From an uncultured Bacilli bacterium (GTDB lineage: Bacteria > Bacillota_I > Bacilli_A > RF39 > UBA660), in NCBI GenBank assembly GCA_947632295.1, contig CANROQ010000037.1, forward strand, positions 1 to 8,569: a stretch of DNA of 8,569 nucleotides, read 5' to 3'. The position numbers and the translations under genes were made by a program. Below, piece by piece: positions 7,009 through 8,569 of the stretch (positions are counted from its first letter, which is position 1; each line of letters opens with the position of its first letter). The notes below the pieces were generated by a model. That model was given only the letters and a program-made list of their open reading frames with translations, had not been told where the DNA came from and ran no database searches.

Positions 7009-8385
7009 ATGGATAAAAAACGTAAATTATTATTTGTTATTATATTTTTGGTGGTTGTGCTTGTATTAATCTATTTATTTATAGTTCGAAATAAAGAAGA
7101 AAATAAAAAAGAAGATATACAAACAAATTATTTAAAAGCGACAGTATTATCAGTATCCAATGATTCAATTACGGTAAAAGATGGTAGTAATTTAATTTAT
7201 ACGTTTGATAGTGTCAATGATTTTGACTTAACACCTGGAGAAACAGTAGTATTAGAGTATACAGGTGTGTTGGATAAGAATGTTCAAAATCAAAATATTT
7301 CAATAGTTAGTTATACTGTTGATAGTACGCCTTTAGAAACAAAATTATCCGATAATGGTATTTTTAGTAAATTCTATAAAATGGCGGAAATGAAATTAGA
7401 TACGATGAGTTTAGATGAAAAAATAGGTCAAATTTTATTAGTTAGAGTACCAGATAAAAATAAGATAAATGACTTACAAAAATATCAATTTGGTGGTTAT
7501 TTATTATTCAAACGTGATTTTGAGTCTAAAACTAGATCAGAAGTAGTAAGTATGATTAAAGAATTTCAAGATAATTCCAAGATACCTTTACTTATTGCAG
7601 TCGATGAGGAGGGTGGAAGTGTTGTTAGGGTAAGTTCTAATCCTAATTTAGCTAGTGCCCCATTTAAATCGTCACAGGAATTATATAAAGAAGGTGGATT
7701 TGATTTAATAAAAAAAGATACGGTTAATAAAAGTAATTTATTGCAGGGTTTAGGTATAAATGTTAATTTAGCGCCAGTTGTCGATGTAGCAACCGATCCT
7801 AGCAGTTATATTTATGATCGTACGATTGGCCTAGATACTGAAAAAACGAGTGAATTTGCTAAAACAGTAATCGAGGCTAGTAAAAACAGTAAAGTCTCTT
7901 ATACTTTAAAACATTTTCCAGGTTATGGTGATAATATTGATACACATACAAATCAAGCGATTGATGAACGTCCATACGAAACACTTTTAAGTGATTCATT
8001 ACCACCATTTGAAGCAGGTATTGAGGCGGGTGCTGAAGCAATTTTGGTTAGTCATAATATAGTTAAAAGTATCGACTCTGAAAATCCAGCTACACTTTCG
8101 GCTAATATTCATAACCTACTTCGAAATAAGTTAAATTTTACAGGTGTGATTATTACTGATGACTTATCGATGCAAGCAATTTCTGAATATGCCGAATCAC
8201 CAGTTGTTAAAGCTATTTTAGCAGGTAATGATTTATTAATAGTAACGGATTATGAACAAAGTATAAATGATATAAAGAATGCTCTTAATGATGGAGATTT
8301 AGAGGAAGAAATGCTCGATGATATGGTACTTAGAATTTTAGCTTGGAAGTATTATAAAGGTATGATTATCGATAATATAAAATAA
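7009..8385 (+). CDS. Membrane-anchored glycoside hydrolase family 3 protein (NagZ-like beta-N-acetylhexosaminidase)
   Basis: 458 residues. An N-terminal anchor of about 20 hydrophobic residues (7-26), after MDKKRK, places the enzyme on the outer face. Residues about 40-105 form a beta-rich domain of unknown type (ATVLSVSNDSITVKDG; ETVVLEYTG). The GH3 catalytic domain runs from about 130 to the end. Visible motifs are DEKIGQILLVR (136-146), VDEEGGSVVRV (198-208), NLAPVVDV (253-260), KHFPGYGDNIDTHTN (301-315) and ITDDLSMQAI (382-391). Asp384 is the predicted nucleophile. The Asp311-Thr312-His313 loop corresponds to the Asp-His acid/base pair special to NagZ-type enzymes, which release terminal GlcNAc from muropeptides. 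The usual GHG in the KHFPGHG motif is GYG here (Tyr306). The ATG at 7009 has AGAGG six bases upstream. It is 39 nt after gpr and probably co-transcribed with it. The family is certain; the exact sugar specificity is inferred. Confidence 0.9.
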   Translation: MDKKRKLLFVIIFLVVVLVLIYLFIVRNKEENKKEDIQTNYLKATVLSVSNDSITVKDGSNLIYTFDSVNDFDLTPGETVVLEYTGVLDKNVQNQNISIVSYTVDSTPLETKLSDNGIFSKFYKMAEMKLDTMSLDEKIGQILLVRVPDKNKINDLQKYQFGGYLLFKRDFESKTRSEVVSMIKEFQDNSKIPLLIAVDEEGGSVVRVSSNPNLASAPFKSSQELYKEGGFDLIKKDTVNKSNLLQGLGINVNLAPVVDVATDPSSYIYDRTIGLDTEKTSEFAKTVIEASKNSKVSYTLKHFPGYGDNIDTHTNQAIDERPYETLLSDSLPPFEAGIEAGAEAILVSHNIVKSIDSENPATLSANIHNLLRNKLNFTGVIITDDLSMQAISEYAESPVVKAILAGNDLLIVTDYEQSINDIKNALNDGDLEEEMLDDMVLRILAWKYYKGMIIDNIK

Positions 8386-8424
8386 AACTTTAAAATAAAA
8401 AATTTTAAAGTTTTTTTGTTTTTT
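8384..8424 (+). terminator. Strong intrinsic terminator after the GH3 gene
   Basis: AAAACTTTAAAAT (8384-8396) pairs perfectly over 13 bases with ATTTTAAAGTTTT (8402-8414), with loop AAAAA. It is followed by TTTGTTTTTT. The stem starts on the last two bases of the GH3 stop codon. On the minus strand the same stem is followed by ATTTTAT, so it may also stop transcripts arriving from the right. Confidence 0.88.
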
Positions 8425-8463
8425 AAGAAGGATTTTAATATAGTTATCTTGTATATTATAAAC

Positions 8464-8473
8464 AGGAGGTGAT
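8464..8473 (+). other. Orphan perfect Shine-Dalgarno sequence
   Basis: AGGAGGTGAT is complementary over ten bases to the usual 16S rRNA 3' end (ATCACCTCCT). No usable start follows at working distance. GTG at 8469 overlaps the site and stops after four codons, and TTG at 8491 is followed at once by TAA. Read on the minus strand it is the anti-SD sequence itself. Confidence 0.5.
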
Positions 8474-8486
8474 TTACTACTAGTCA
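8472..8486. repeat. Left dyad of a pair flanking the promoter
   Basis: TTACTA-C-TAGTCA (8474-8486) is a near palindrome centred on 8480; five of six base pairs match. ATTTACTACTAGT (8472-8484) is also an inverted copy, 12 of 13 bases, of ACTAGTAGTTAAT at 8536-8548. It overlaps the -10 of the minus-strand promoter. Confidence 0.6.
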
Positions 8487-8510
8487 TAATTTGTAAAAAA
8501 TACTTGTCAA
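8483..8510 (-). promoter_or_regulatory. Candidate divergent promoter on the minus strand
   Basis: On the minus strand TTGACA (plus 8505-8510) is a perfect -35, followed after 16 bases by TATGAC (plus 8483-8488), four of six matches to TATAAT. Its -35 shares bases with the plus-strand TTGTCA. No coding frame lies downstream before the bidirectional hairpin at 8384-8414. Confidence 0.35.
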
Positions 8511-8532
8511 AAGTAAAAATAAATTATATAAT
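8504..8532 (+). promoter_or_regulatory. Strong sigma-A type promoter reading out of the right edge
   Basis: TTGTCA (8504-8509), exactly 17 bases, then a perfect TATAAT (8527-8532). It is the best match to consensus in the window. Transcription should begin near 8539, in the middle of the right dyad. The gene it serves is beyond 8569, unless the short frame from ATG 8552 (MKFYNL, no ribosome site) is its start. Confidence 0.75.
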
Positions 8533-8547
8533 TTAACTAGTAGTTAA
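8533..8547. repeat. Right dyad, operator-like, over the predicted transcription start
   Basis: TTAACTA-G-TAGTTAA is a perfect 7+1+7 palindrome centred on 8540. It directly abuts the TATAAT at 8527-8532 and is directly followed by a second TATAAT at 8548-8553. Its position over the start site fits a repressor operator. The family of regulator is not recognised. Confidence 0.65.
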
Positions 8548-8569
8548 TATAATGAAATTTTACAATTTA

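Larger units (their letters stand above)
8491..8565. repeat. Inverted pair TTGTAAAA / TTTTACAA
   Basis: TTGTAAAA at 8491-8498 recurs as its exact reverse complement TTTTACAA at 8558-8565. One copy is inside and one outside the ACTAGTAGT pair, so the two repeat pairs interleave and cannot both fold at once. AT-rich 8-mers can arise by chance, so this is weak alone. Confidence 0.35.
8425..8569. other. Gene-free, signal-rich right end of the window
   Basis: No reading frame of credible length is present on either strand. The stretch holds a perfect Shine-Dalgarno sequence without a gene, two overlapping opposed promoters, two related dyads 60 bp apart, and an inverted TTGTAAAA/TTTTACAA pair; each is listed separately. 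This concentration suggests the regulatory region of a gene starting beyond 8569. Confidence 0.6.

Noticed and set aside
8464..8473. Minus-strand ATCACCTCCT as the 3' end of a 16S rRNA gene
   Set aside because: The match does not extend beyond the anti-SD core; the preceding bases are AT-rich and carry no rRNA sequence.
8552..8569. ATG-led frame (MKFYNL) open to the right edge
   Set aside because: Six codons only, no Shine-Dalgarno, and the predicted transcript would give it about 13 leader bases. It may be a real start, but the window cannot show it.

Overview
The window reads as chromosomal DNA from a very AT-rich, endospore-lineage Bacillota (Firmicutes). A clear germination protease gene (gpr) points to a spore former or a recent descendant of one. 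Also consistent are AT-rich codons, Shine-Dalgarno sites of the AAGGAG/GGAGGTGA type, and a Gram-positive style DnaK/DnaJ pair. All six genes whose stops are visible end in TAA. Tryptophan is encoded by TGG and no frame needs TGA as a sense codon, so nothing suggests a Mycoplasma-type code. A gut-associated, low-GC Bacilli/Erysipelotrichia-like lineage is a guess; the window has no rRNA gene to settle it.

Layout. Positions 1-4457 (+) hold a chaperone cluster: the 3' four-fifths of dnaK, then pepF (M3B zinc oligopeptidase), then dnaJ. The genes are 61 and 23 nt apart, and pepF interrupts the usual dnaK-dnaJ adjacency. A bidirectional hairpin at about 4465-4494 closes this run and the convergent minus-strand gene. 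Positions 4493-5793 (-) hold a membrane-anchored transglutaminase-like protein with an intact Cys-His-Asp triad and, upstream of it, rpsT (ribosomal protein S20) with its own well-formed promoter and terminator. Positions 5938-8385 (+) hold gpr and, 39 nt later, a membrane-anchored GH3 (NagZ-like) glycosidase, ending at a strong hairpin/U-tract terminator.

The last 150 bases contain no gene but are dense in signals. They hold the best sigma-A type promoter of the window (TTGTCA-17-TATAAT), an overlapping divergent promoter on the minus strand, and two related dyads centred exactly 60 bp apart that bracket both promoters. They also hold a second inverted repeat pair and a perfect Shine-Dalgarno sequence with no reading frame behind it. 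This is the least explained part of the window. It looks like the control region of a gene just beyond the right edge, either operator-regulated or possibly an invertible promoter.

How the genes fit together: DnaK/DnaJ form the core Hsp70 folding machine, and PepF would degrade oligopeptides in the same transcript. GPR degrades spore DNA-protecting proteins during germination. The GH3 enzyme probably cleaves amino-sugar (muropeptide-type) linkages outside the membrane, and its tight linkage to gpr makes a spore or germination role possible but unproven. No mobile element, CRISPR array, tRNA or rRNA gene was seen.
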